This document shows positions 1 to 10,825 of a DNA stretch of 42,061 nt, in pieces. Positions within the stretch are counted from its first letter, which is position 1. Every line of letters begins with the position of its first letter. A model generated the notes under the pieces. The model saw only the letters and a program-made list of their open reading frames with translations, searched no databases and was not told where the DNA came from. The DNA comes from Mucidula mucida (Eukaryota > Basidiomycota > Agaricomycetes > Agaricales > Physalacriaceae): the NCBI GenBank assembly GCA_015501055.1, contig JADNYV010000299.1, positions 1-42,061 on the forward strand, in the 5' to 3' direction. The translations under genes and the position numbers were made by a program.

Positions 1-402
1 CAAGGTAGAGAAACAGAAGCTTGTAGAAGCCCGTAAGAACAGGGAAACTAGCCATCGCGTGTAATGGTTGGGTGTTCAGAAGAAAGTGGCCTGACAGTCG
101 CGATCGGACAAAGCCGATCGCTTAGTCAGAGACTGAACGTGAGGCCAAAAGTAGATGGCACCCATGAATGGTATAGTGTAGCCGTCAATGCTAATGTAGA
201 ACTATACGGACACATTTTACTAGCGTCGGAGAAACTGCTCATCAGACTAGAGGTTAAAATTCCCAGAGAAAGCATGACAGCACTTAGTTTCTGTCGAAAG
301 CCATATTCACTGAGCCATATATGTAAAGCAGCGCAGAGTCCCAAAAATACATACTTCAATGAGAACCTACAAATGAAATACAGCAGAATGGAGATTAAGA
401 GG

Positions 403-1244
403 TCATTCTTCCGAGTCGGATTCATCCAACTCGATACATATGCAGCAAAGAATCGGTTCCATGTGCCACCACCACCACTGCGCGGAATTAGGATTCGGTG
501 AAGCTCTATGAGTAGTGCCAGACTTACATGTCGATTTAGCAAACGACCGGGCCACGGACCAAAGGCAACGTCAATTTCGCGATTGAGCCGCGCATCAGCG
601 TCCTCGGCAAGCGGTGAAGCATAGAAATCGTCGTCGTCGTCGTCACCGTAAGACGGTGTTTTGGGAACAGAATGATTGTACACGAGAGGTGTCCGCTCGT
701 TCACCTGCTGTCGAAATGTTGATGGTCTCCGCGACCTACGCGATGACATGATCCTGACGCGCTGACCTAGGGGACCCCACGGAGACGACGCTTCGTCATC
801 ACGGGTGCGCAGTGGGGCGGATATCGAGGAGGAAGGGGAGCTAGAAAGGTCGGACTCGCGGGCGATAGAGAGGTCGCTCCGAGACCTGTGTATGTGTCTG
901 CGGACACCCGAAGTTATTCGCACACGCGAACGGAACCGGACACTTCGATGTGGGTGCTTGATGATGATAGGAGGAGTCAGACATTGTGGGTCGTCTGATG
1001 CTGCAGTGGTGCAGTCCGTCAAAGAGCTCTGCACACTGCTGAGCAGAGAAGGGGGGATATCATCAATGTGGATCTCGACGCCATCATCGTTAAAGCCTGG
1101 CTTGGATAGAGGGGGCTGATCTGGCATGTGGAAGTTGACATCGCAGGGAACCTGTCGCTGATATTCCGAGTGGTTGTCGGCCAGAAGTGCAGAGTCCAAA
1201 TGAAGGCCCTGCTTCATCATGCTCTCGTGAGAGTCTCCACGCAA
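403..1244 (-). CDS. Hypothetical protein with Ser/Arg-rich body and WWWW C-terminal motif
   Basis: Not recognised with certainty. The first exon (528-1244) encodes a hydrophilic Ser/Arg-rich protein with an ERTPLV dileucine-like motif and a run of six Asp near residue 205, followed by REIDVAFGPWPGRLLNRH. A GTAAGT donor at 527 and a CAG acceptor at 478-480 define a 50-base intron. Splicing joins RLLNRH to WWWWHMEPILCCICIELDESDSEE and a stop at 403. The spliced tail is aromatic, Cys-containing and acidic, and looks more like a conserved fungal motif than the unspliced reading. Unspliced, the frame runs on to 126 and gives a hydrophobic tail. An alternative second intron starting at 438 cannot be excluded. 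The start at 1244 is the first Met of the open frame; further upstream exons are possible. No catalytic motif is visible. Confidence 0.55.
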
Positions 1245-1738
1245 AAATAATGGCGGTTCCGAGTCATTGACGTCTGTCGGTGCTAAAATTCAGATCGATC
1301 ACTGTGGAGGCAATACACGTACCGTGTCGTCGGAAAATGACACGCTCAGCAGCATTTTCAGCATCGACATCAACGGTGACATTCCACCTTGAGTGCGGTC
1401 CAGACAGTATCCCTGTCGACCCTATTTCTTCCATCCACGCCGTCCAATGTCGAATGAAGCCTGAAAATCAAGACAGGTCGATATCAGCACAGACGTTGGC
1501 TACACTGCGCCCGTCGCTGGGGTAGGTGTAAAGCAGAAAAAACCCTGGGAGTCGCATTCATTCCCTGTCATCGGTGAGATAATAGCATCATTGGCATGCT
1601 TTCCGAATCCGTCGCGTGTCGTCACGACGGTCACGCGCTTACTATTCAAGCTCCGTTTACTCCGTTTGATTGCCAGCTCCCGAGGCTATCAAGGTCATGA
1701 AATATGACATGAAAGTTTATCATCGCGATTGCATCGTG
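1245..1738. other. Intergenic, no gene seen
   Basis: Between the start of the leftmost gene and the outer edge of the left inverted-repeat arm. Only short open frames without codon structure or recognisable motifs. It probably holds the promoter of the minus-strand gene and downstream sequence of the CofD-like copy. Confidence 0.5.
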
Positions 1739-4408
1739 TACCTATCACAAAATGAGCGCAAAGTGCTTTCGACTAGTGGCGCTGCGGAAAAGGTCGAGCA
1801 CTTGAGTAGATCCGTACCCCAAAATACAGCAGCTATATCAGAATCGAAGGAAGCATCAGACTTGATAGGGAATGGGTTACGTTCTTCTGTTCATTCAGTC
1901 CTTGCCGTGAGGATGGTGTCTATCACCTGTCGCACGGATCCTGCCTCGAACTTGAGGTCTCCGCCATCTGTCTGGACCTGAGTACACCGAACTCCTAAAG
2001 CCTACAAGAAAGGCTTGTATCGTAAACACCAACAAGCATTCAACGAAACATACCGTTATCCGTTTAACATCTACATGAATGCTTGTTCCGTCAGATACAC
2101 CAATCGGTGATGAACGCAGATATCGGATAGATCGTGTTCGCGCTTCCGAGCCCGTACGTCTGTCGCTGATACTGTGCGTTGAGGGTCCGTGTGACGGCGC
2201 TAGAGATAACACATTGGTCTCCGCAGAAAAGGCTAGACAAACGTACAGAATGTAATCTTCCGCAGTATACCCGTGAGTCTCTCTATCATTCTTGGCGTTT
2301 ACTATGGACTTGTTCTAGCCATGATAGCGCAGAGTGCAAGTACTAACGCACAAAGAAACACTTTTGCCCGAAGGGTGTGGACCGCGCTATTGCCGACGCG
2401 ACGCCGCGTAAGGCTAGACAAGGAATTATACTAAAAGAGGTCAATAACGTCTTGATTGGGGGAATAGTCTACCCCACCTCGTCCATAGAGAACCACAAGA
2501 GTAGACTAGGACGTCATGTGAAGACAAGCTAGACAGATAGTCTGGATTTGGTGATGGATGTATTTCCATACCATAAGCATTGATGTAAAAGAGCTCTGGG
2601 GGGCAAAATGAGCGCCGTCCCAGTTAACCACATCAACGTACTGTTTATACGTGAAGCTAGTGGCTCGTACGTTGATTTCCCTGCTGCCTCGAACATAACA
2701 TTCTGGCGCTGAGTTTCCACAGGAGACCACGGATCCGGCTCGCTAAAACCAACAATAGATGGACCAGAGACGGGATGTGATATTTCACATTGTCCAACCA
2801 GCCGTTCACCATTTTCCTTGAATATATGCGTCAGCATTACGCAGTAAAGGGTAGTAAGAGAACGCAGACTAGTTCAGCAGCAATAGTGACAGTGTGATTG
2901 GTAACGATTACGGGAAGGATATTCGCCTGGCTGTTCGTTATGGAAGAGAACAGAAAGACGGCCGAGGGCAGAGACCGGAAAAAGCCTTGCGCGGCAGCAA
3001 GAAAGTAGTTGCCAATACTTTATCGAGAACTGAGGACCACGTAGCTGATCCGAGGATGGTGCTTACCTGCCATTGACAAATGTAAAGTTCTTATGAGCGC
3101 GCTTCAATAGCTCGCTTTCGAAGTAGACGAGAAAGCCTATGTATCGAATGGGGTTAGGCACGACACGTCAATACTAGTAAGGAACACGTACCGCGAATAG
3201 TCTCCTTCCTATCGTTTGGGATACCCTGCCAGAGTTTACTCGTACCTTCGACTATATCGCGCCATTCTTCTCGTGCTTCTCGCTCAGATAGTGCGCAGGA
3301 AGGCGATAAGCTAAGAGGCACGAATAGCATCCAAGGGAGAGCCTGGAGAAGCAGGCGGGATAAGGCGAATTAACCGGGAGCGTATGTCACCTGCAGAACA
3401 GTTATTTTATTTGATGAGGGACATATGAGGAGACGTATATACCAATAGAAGGTCCTCCAATAACGCGTATAATTTCACTCGACGAGCCTCCGTCATCGGA
3501 AACAGGCAAAACATAGCACGCGTTCCCGAATGCAGAGCATATCGCGTTCCCACCAGTTCCTCCCGATAGGACAACAAAAGAGATAGAATTATTAGCCGCT
3601 TGCTCTGTGTTTGCTGGAGGTAGGAGACGAGCAGGGGATGGAGAATGCTGGTCCTTGGCAACAGAGACAGGCAAGTCGAATACTGAGGAGCCCGGGCTGC
3701 CTCCACCAGAAGTGTTCACGTTCAAGTGTAAGTTTGACATGAGTGTTGAGTGGTGGACGCGTCCTGGACAGAGTTCTTGATGGTCGTTCTTGTCAGAGCA
3801 TCGTTCGGTATTCGGGCCGCATCGCCGCATTGAGATACACGACCACGTCTTCAATGTCGTGTCCTCCGCGACTCCAGCGTGTTTTCTATCTTTCAACATA
3901 GAGATGTCAACATACGCGGTAGAGCTCAACAGTTCCCCTATTGGTCATTCTTGCCGGGGAACCATTTGGCGTTTATCACAATCCATCAGTCTCCAAATTT
4001 CTCTTGCCAAACGCAATGAAATGTGTGTACTCTGTGTGTCCTCGACGATCAATCGTGCGCTCTATTACTTATTGGTTCTTCGGCCGTTGATTGGCATTCA
4101 TTTCTGTCACTATTGACATGATAACTGTTCTTCATTCTCAAGTAACTCGCGTTCGTGAGCGTCGTCGTCGTGCGATAGCGTCATCAGTGACTAGAGCGCG
4201 TTTGGTGGCGTGATTGAGCTGGTCCTTCCTGTTATAGTGCTAGCGCGCGCGCGTATACACAGCGCCAAACAACGCGAGGATATATAATGGGCGGGGCACG
4301 AAGACGACTCTTGTTCCCACTCCCACGTCCCTCTGGCTCCCTTACGTCGCTTTCCCTGATCAGCTGCACTCCTCCCATTGTCATCACGCCACAGCCGTCA
4401 CGTTTGCA
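1739..4408 (-). repeat. Left arm of a 2.67-kb inverted repeat
   Basis: The reverse complement of this stretch aligns by eye over its whole length with 15340-18014. Matching landmarks, in order, are the GCAAACGTGACGGCTGTGG block at the inner edge, the alternating GC/TATACACAGCGCCAAAC tract, the promoter and start of a CofD-like gene, all its exons and introns, and the TTGTGATAGGTA block at the outer edge. Homology includes introns and flanking DNA, so this is a segmental duplication and not just a gene family. The arms differ by scattered substitutions and small indels. Confidence 0.9.
1891..3740 (-). pseudogene. CofD/YvcK-like (UPF0052) gene, left copy, frame broken
   Basis: Start Met at 3740. 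Exon 1 is intact and encodes VVLSGGTGGNAICSAF, then YVLPVSDDGGSSSEIIRVIG and GPSIGD. This is the glycine-rich nucleotide-binding start and DDGGSSxxIR motif of the CofD/YvcK family; bacterial and archaeal relatives are phosphotransferases or cell-wall regulators, and the fungal role is unknown. Later exons give FVNGSIGNYFLAAAQGFF, NGERLVGQCEISHP, YINAYGMEIHPSPNPDYL, YSCGSLWTSIIPCLALRGV and ISAFITD, in family order. The frame breaks relative to the right copy near 3317 (one C missing, creating a TAG), 3288 (one T missing), 2380 (one C missing) and 2103 (one base missing). Codons lost in the right copy are intact here. Stop at 1891. Either a decaying gene or an assembly with base losses. Confidence 0.85.
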
Positions 4409-4980
4409 AGAAATGCACTGTCCGCTAAGCTCAAAAGGTCCACTTCTTGTTTCACAGCTTGGTCTCATCATGATGAATGCAAAGTCATTGTGCTGTGAGT
4501 AGACCACGGATGGCCAATTACGCCTCTGCGTGCCCACAAGTCGAGGCCACCTTTGATTTCGTTGGCTGCACCGGATCAGTGACAGTAAGGCAATACCAAC
4601 AGCCATCGAGACCCTGCAGCCAAAGCAGACGAGAAAGACGCGACAATGACATAGGTCACGACCACAGACCATTATAAGTACGCGGCCCAAATTCCAATTG
4701 TGGTTGTCGAATGTGTGCCTATAAAGCAAGGACGCACCTCGAAATCCGTAGCTGCAGGACGCGCCAATCATTATGCTATAAACCGCACATGCCAGTCGTT
4801 CCTGAGAATTGCGAGCCACTGCTGTGAACTTACCATGTCTTGACAATCTACAAGTCAGTCTGAGAATCCATTCAAGGGTCCAGCAAAGTGTCTGTGTTTC
4901 AACGCCTTCTCAAAGGCGGAACGATTATCTTCCTACTCGTTGAGAGTATGGAAATCGAGACTACCGGTTGCTACCTATAC
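4409..4980. other. Intergenic, no gene seen
   Basis: Between the inner edge of the left arm and the stop codon of chorismate synthase. No convincing open frame on either strand. It contains the 3' flank of ARO2 and any upstream control sequence of the left CofD-like copy not shared with the right copy. Confidence 0.5.
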
Positions 4981-6442
4981 CTATTTTGGAGGAAGGACCA
5001 TCGTAGGCGGCAGCGTCGTCACCGGAGGCAGCAAACTCGCCGCCGTCTTCCTCGAATTCTGCAACAACAGCTGATCCATAACCACCAAACTCGCCATCGC
5101 CTCAACAATCGGCACCGCTCGCGGCACGACACACGGATCGTGTCTTCCTCGTGCAGCCAACGACCCCGGGGTACCATCATACTGGGCCGTCTCCTGCACC
5201 TGAGATATCGTCGCCGGAGACTTGAAACCAATTCTGAAGAAGAAAAACACCCAAATTTAGTTACACTATGCGCGACGAGCGGAATGGAATCTCACCGGAA
5301 GTAAATATCCTCTCCATTCGTGATGCCACCCTGTACACCACCACTCCGGTTAGACTTGGTACCCAGACGGCCGTCTTCGCGTCGGACAAAGGCGTCATTG
5401 TGCTTGCTTCCGGGGATTTCGGTGCCTTTGAAACCAGAGCCGATTTCGAAAGCTTTGGTGGCGGGGATGGAGAGCATGGCGTGTGCCAGTGTCGCTTCGA
5501 ACTTGTCAAAGACGGGCTCCCCGAGACCCGCTGGGACGTTACGGATGACGCAGGTAATGGTACCGCCGATGGAGTCTGAGCTGTCTTTGGCTTTCACGAT
5601 ACGCTAGGATGAAAGGGTTATTGTTCGTTGCGATATAGTAAATCGGCGGAATTACCTCTGTCATTTTGGTCGCTGTGTCTGGATGCGGACATCTCGTTAG
5701 ATGACCATCAACTTGTGCGCGTGTAACGGTTGCTAAGAGTTGCTTGAATTCATCTGAGATAGCGTCCTCGTCGTCGTCGGATACAACGCTAGAAGGCATA
5801 TGTATCTTGCCCACGGATGAGACAAAGGCGACAACTTCAATTCCATACCGATCTTGAGGTACTTTTCGGCGATGGCTCCGGCTGCTACTCTGCCTAGTAA
5901 TTCATTAGCTTAGTGCTAGATGGATGTAGGCGATCTGAGATTACCTATAGTTTCGCGCGCACTGCTGCGTCCTCCTCCACTGCTAGCCTTGATGCCGTAT
6001 TTTTCGAGGTAGGTATAATCGGCATGACTCGGGCGAGGGTACATGTCTGTCTCGGAGTAGTCGTGTGGTCGCTGATCTTCATTTTTAACGAGGAGTGCGA
6101 TGGGTGTACCAAGAGTGACGCCGTGCTCAATACCAGACTGAAGTTGAACAAGATCTTTTTCGTTACGCTGCGGATCCGTTTAGACGTTTAGCAAACTGAA
6201 TGGGGCAAAGTGTTTACTGGGGTGGTTAGATTGCTCTGACCGGGGCGGCGGCGGTTGAGTTGTACTTGGACATCGCTAGGTTCCAAGGTCAAGCCCTAGC
6301 TTTTGGAGGTCATGAAGAAGGGCACAGGATGACTGGAAGGGAATAGCCGCACGGGTGGACATCCGTCGATGATCGCGCCAACGGATGAGCAATGACTTTC
6401 GCCATAGGTCGTGACACGAAAAAGGTTTCCAAAGGTAGACAT
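4981..6442 (-). CDS. ARO2: Chorismate synthase (one apparent frameshift)
   Basis: Last step of the shikimate pathway: 5-enolpyruvylshikimate-3-phosphate to chorismate with reduced FMN. Six exons: 6353-6442, 6218-6295, 5945-6167, 5656-5893, 5296-5603 and 4981-5233. Diagnostic blocks appear in order: [21 protein letters not shown] at the N-terminus, [102 protein letters not shown] and [19 protein letters not shown]. The spliced frame would be about 396 residues, normal for monofunctional fungal enzymes. Exon 4 is one base short near 5850: the text reads AAGATCGGTATGG where the conserved protein needs one more base before CGG TAT GGA. Because this enzyme is essential for prototrophy, an assembly indel is the simplest explanation. 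The intron after exon 5 begins GTGAGA. Confidence 0.95.
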
Positions 6443-6729
6443 TTTGAAGGAGAGTCAAGGGGGTTAGAACTAAGTCGAGTAAGTATCACTATTGTTATAG
6501 GGTACAACGCCGACGGTGGAGTTATTGACGAACCTGATGAGTAATAACGCGGAGCTCCGTGTTCCTCGAGTGAGCTCGTCGCGGCGATGATGAGCACGAC
6601 TGCAGTGATATCGATTGTGGTGGTACGAGGTCAAGTTTGAGAGAGGGAAAAGATTTTCCGTGACTCGATCAAACTCGATCCGCGATCCAGCATCACATCA
6701 CGGGTTCTCCCCTTACCACCACCATCTGC

Positions 6730-7430
6730 ATGTCTGCTGTCGCCGCTCAGCTAGCTGGATCGCGCTCGCGACCACAGGTCCGCAAGAAAGTCAACGACGA
6801 CGCCTCTTATTTTGGACCGCCTAGCACGTCGAGCGCTGGCACGAAACGCCAGGCGACCGACAGACTCGAGGGCGAGCCCCGAATGAAGCGAAAGCGTGCC
6901 GACCCCACCATCCCAGTCCCTGCCTTCCGCGACTCGGGCGACGTCGAGCATAGGATATCCCTCGTCCGTGTTCAGCATCATCGCCATCCACTTTGTTAAC
7001 AGTTTTGCAGGTCGAGTTCCACAAGCTTACAATGCCGACATTATACCGCTACCTCACCCAATTTGAGCTGCTGCCCCCAATATATCCCTCACCTCTAAAG
7101 GCCGACGATCCGCCGCCTCCATCTTCGCTCGTTAATCCTCCTCGCTTCATATCTCGACCTCCCAGTCCTGCCCTCTCTACCCCCGCGAATAGACCGCGCC
7201 GGGATCCCAAGGAGCCGAGCAGACGACGCAGTTCGCGTCTCCTTGAAGAAGAGGAAATGCCGACGCGTATGCCGATACGTGCGGACATGGATGAGCTACA
7301 TAGCGTGCTTGCTTCTATTGCCGATAAACACTTTCGCGAAATACTCTCCATCAATGGACGCGAAGAGGTGGACACCCTCGCCTCCTTCATGTGCGCTGTC
7401 GAGAAAGCCAAAGGCGGACGAGCGCGATGA
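6730..7430 (+). CDS. SAP30-like Sin3-binding protein (histone deacetylase complex)
   Basis: Two exons with a short intron (about 6970-7010, or from 6964), giving roughly 219 residues. The N-terminus is basic and Ser/Arg-rich with a KRKRADPT stretch that could act as a nuclear signal. After the intron comes VEFHKLTMPTLYRYLTQFEL. At the C-terminus stands LASIADKHFREILSINGREEVDTLASFMCAVEK. Together these resemble the Sin3-interaction region of SAP30 (a Leu/Arg-Tyr helix, then a KHF...DTLxxF helix), which links the Sin3 scaffold to Rpd3-type deacetylases. Here the two halves are separated by a Pro/Arg-rich stretch of about 75 residues, where animal SAP30 has them nearly contiguous. The frame closes without indels. 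Divergent from ARO2, with about 290 bases between the two starts. Family assignment by motif only. Confidence 0.75.
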
Positions 7431-8870
7431 GCATCAAGCTTGACCTCTATCATTCGCGTCTCTTTACACTTGTTTTATTTTTGGATGCGGATGTGTCATA
7501 TGTGCAGTTGACAGTTGGAAGCGCACAACGATACGGTATGCAACAAATTCCTGAGTGAATTCTCGTTGACCAGTCATCTCTAGATCCTTCCTTTCTTTGT
7601 TTCATCATCTCATTGGTTGCTCTTGTATTTGTATCTTACACTCTTATCAACCTGGACTCATTAAAGACATCAAACCAATTCCAAGTGTACGCTCGTCATG
7701 CTTTCACGAATTGACATGAGATCTGCTGGTTTGTCAAAATGACTGGGCCGAATGATTGGAACGTTTATTTCAGGTTATTCTCACCTGTGGCGCTGAATCG
7801 TCCGTGGATCATTCCCGCCCGTTAGAGGGGCCCCGGCTCTGCGGTATCGCCTGCTTTGCTACGTTTTTCCATCCAACATGGTGGTACCTACAGGAGGAAC
7901 GCAAACACCCATTCTGATCCTCCAATGAATTCAGTGTTTTGATATCAATGATGCGTTTAGTAGGCCAGGAACCGCCGACGACCCAACGGTCTACAAATAA
8001 CTTCTTCTCCTGGTTCAAGAATAGACGCGTGCCAATAATACTGTGTGCCTCCTCACTGGCAGTTGAGGGCAGAAAGCTTCTTTCACGCAAAAGAAAGCGA
8101 CGTAGTAACGTAGCCCGACTTTTCCGAGTGTAGTGAGGGTGGCGCGTGTTGGAGGCAACTAAGATCATTTAGATTAGCCTGGATTAGCTAACGATTTGTT
8201 GCGAACAGGTCATTGGACGATCCGAAGGTGAGGGACCATCGTCGCCAGGGTTCATGCGTCTTATTGGCTGGTATTCCCATTGGTGGACGTGAGGGACGCA
8301 GACCATCAGTCCGCTTGTTTATCCATCCGCTTGCAATTGTCTGTGCGAATGTGCTGCAAGGCCGCGACTGAAATGGATCTACTGTTGTTGGGGCGCGTTG
8401 AATTACTCGGAGGATGTTCGTGGGCACGCTTGTCGCGCGTTCTGTGACTTCTGTCATGATTTCACGACAAGCGATGGCAACCGTGATTATTTGTGGGGGT
8501 CTGATGTGGAAGGTTCGCATGATTGTGCGTCCCAGTGTCAGGCTCCTGTGCCCAATCGGAAGGGGGTCCGTGGTGAGGTCGCAAGGAGGCTATTTCTGTC
8601 TACGTTGAATAGACAGACAGACGAGCTCAAGCTCAGTGGTATACAGATTCCGGCATTCTTGCTGCCCAACTTACTGCGCAACGCCGATCCATCAGTTGTC
8701 GGTGAATGATTATGCATTATGGAGCGCGAGGTTTGCGAACAAATGTCATGACGAACGGATGTGTCTGATCCAGCTGGATCCTTTGAATGCAAAGGGAGGG
8801 AGGAGTGGGAAAATAATCGCGAGTCTCTGTGGCAACCAGACTTGTCCGTATTCCCCGATCCGAGGGCCCG
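7431..8870. other. Long upstream region, no gene seen
   Basis: About 1.4 kb between the SAP30-like gene and the TATA box of the secreted-protein gene. Open frames exist on both strands, but none shows conserved motifs or plausible splicing. ATTGG/CCAAT-type pentamers occur, for example near 8259. It is best read as a long promoter for the strongly promoted gene downstream. Confidence 0.4.
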
Positions 8871-8873
8871 GGT

Positions 8874-8880
8874 TATATAA
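8874..8880 (+). promoter_or_regulatory. TATA box of the secreted Gly/Asn-rich gene
   Basis: TATATAA lies about 236 bases before the start codon at 9116 and is followed by CT-rich leader sequence (about 8900-8960). That layout is typical of highly expressed fungal genes. Position and sequence only; no transcription start can be read. Confidence 0.6.
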
Positions 8881-9115
8881 GGAGCCAGTCACAGGCCCGT
8901 TTCCTTCTTCTTTCTTTCTTCAGTTTCCCACTCACCCTTCCCCTTCCACCCATCTTCGTTTTTCCCTTCGCAGCCGTGCTGCCTGGCTTTCTCTTTCCTG
9001 TGAGTGTTCTCAACACTGTCTGCTCGTTGGCTAACAATCTTCTTCAGTAACTAAAGTCAGATCTTCACTGTCATTCTTTCTTAACGACTTCCGTGAAGTC
9101 AATCCCTTGCCCGTC

Positions 9116-10825
9116 ATGAAATTCACAACCTCTCTGTCAACGCTTCTCCTTCTCCTCCCCGCGCTGTCGCAGGTCTCGGCCTTGACTGTTCGGGAGCCCG
9201 AGTCTCTCCTTGTTGCCCGCCAGTTTGGCGGAGGTGGACGTGGAGGCGGACGCGGCGGCCAGGGTGGTGGACGGGGTGGCCAGGGCGGAGGAAATGCCGG
9301 CCAGAACCAAGGTCAGAACCAGGGCCAAGGCCAGAACGTGCGTATCCCAGTCATCGCAATGAAATACATTCTCTAAAGATTTCACACAGAATGCGGGTGC
9401 TGCTAATGGAGGTGCTGCCAATAACGCTGGAAATGGTGCCGCTGCAGGCGGAAACAACAACAACGCTGGTAATGGTGCCGCTGCAGGCAACAACAATGCC
9501 GGGAATGGCGCCGCTGCAGGCAACAACAACAATGCTGGGAATGGCGCTGCCGCGGGCAACAACAACAACGCTGGTAACGGCGCTGCCGCAGGCAACAACG
9601 CCAATAACGGGAACAACAACAACAATAACAACAACGGCAATGGAGCTGACGCGCAGTCATCCTCAGTGTGTTACAATCTCTTTTCATCGCGATGCTAAGA
9701 CCCTGATTACCGTCGGTATATAGCGCTCGATCCCGCCGTGATCGCCAAAGGATTTGCTAATGACGGCCAAGATGTACCTGCCGAAGGTAAATCCACAACT
9801 GCCTGGTTTATAATTGTATACTCATTCGTAAATTTAGGTCAGGTTGCCTCGTTGACATCGACGAACAACTTTATCAACTTTTGTCTTACCGTGCCCAACC
9901 TCCCCCTCACTGACGGAAAGCAGATTGAGTCTGGGTAAGTGTTTCGCTTGCCGTGTAGGCCTTCATTCATTGACGGCTCCATCAGATCATGTAATCCCGC
10001 GCCCATTGGTGCCATCCCCAGCACCGACAACATGCCCTCCTCCAAGTTCCAGGTTCCCGCGAACGGTGATACCATCCAGGCGAACACTGCGTTCACCGTG
10101 ACGATGGCTATCAAGAACATTGAGACCGGAAACTTTGTGAATGCCCAGGAGAACTACTTTGCTGCACCTCAACAGCTCAACGGACAGGGACAGGTGGGTC
10201 ACTTCTCATTATTTTTGTCAGCAGATGCTTATCGGCTGTCCAGATTATCGGCCACAGTCACGTCGTCATCGAGCAGCTCGATTCATTAACTCAGACCACG
10301 CCAACAAACCCCAAGAACTTTGCGTTTTTCAAGGGTATCAATGGTGCTGCTCAGAATGGTCTGGTTACTGCTGATGTCACCAACGGACTCCCTGCTGGTG
10401 CTTGTAAGTCGACTCTTTTAATGCGCGTACAAATCTAATTGCGCCTCAGACCGGATATGCTCGATCAACTCTTCGTCTAACCATCAGCCTGTCATCGTGC
10501 CTGTAGCTCAGCATGGCAGTCTCGACGACTGCAGCTACTTTACAGTGGCTGCTGGCGGCGGTAACAACGGCAACAACGGTGGTAACGGCAACAACAACAA
10601 CAATGCGAACAACGGTGCGGCTGCAGGTAACGGCGCGGCTGCAGGCAACGGTGCGGCTGCAGGTGGCGCGGCTACTGGCAATGGCAATGGCGGCAAGGGT
10701 GGCAACAAAGGAAAAGGCGGCCGTGGCGCCCGCGACGGAAACGTGAGTCTCTCCTTGTCCATAAGCATAGTCGAAAACTAAGGACTGTTTCTCAGAATCG
10801 CCGCCGCTTCCTACGAGAGTATTAG
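9116..10825 (+). CDS. Secreted low-complexity protein with conserved basidiomycete core domain
   Basis: Start at MKFTTSLSTLLLLLPALSQV, a clear signal peptide. Exon 1 (9116-9337) continues with RGG/QGG repeats. Exon 2 (from 9390) encodes five or six copies of an AGNGAAAGNNNN-like unit ending ADAQSSS. The core then follows over several exons: LDPAVIAKGFANDGQDVPAEG, QVASLTSTNNFINFCLTVPN, SCNPAPIGAIPSTDNMPSSKF, NGDTIQANTAFTVTMAIKN, NYFAAPQQLNGQGQIIGHSH and QHGSLDDCSYFTVA. I know this core from many mushroom genomes, where it is often left hypothetical or mislabelled as ribosomal protein S17; its function is unknown. The tail repeats NNGNNGGNGNNNN and GNGAAAG blocks and ends RRRFLREY at 10825. The junction between exon 2 and the core (about 9665-9725) does not keep frame with a clean GT-AG pair, so it is unresolved. 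An abundant extracellular or wall-associated role is inference. Confidence 0.85.
9390..9650 (+). repeat. Coding tandem repeat, Asn/Gly/Ala units
   Basis: Units of about 36-42 bases with consensus GGTAATGGTGCCGCTGCAGG followed by AACAACAAC runs, five to six times, translating as NAGNGAAAGNN. A second, shorter array with the same GNGAAAG unit sits near the 3' end (about 10555-10690). The two arrays flank the conserved core and share wording, so they probably arose from one another. Confidence 0.85.

Noticed and set aside
4232..4846. 204-residue minus-strand frame near the left arm
   Set aside because: Low-information frame spanning the repeat's upstream DNA; the right-arm counterpart is not open, and there are no motifs.
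7809..8709. Several 100-120-residue frames in the region before the secreted gene
   Set aside because: They overlap each other on both strands, have no domain, no conserved block and no consistent splicing; treated as promoter DNA.
9137..9640. Long minus-strand frame rich in Leu, Ala and Pro opposite the Asn/Gly repeats
   Set aside because: It is the mirror of GCN/AAC-rich coding repeats on the plus strand; the plus strand has a signal peptide, splice sites and a conserved core.
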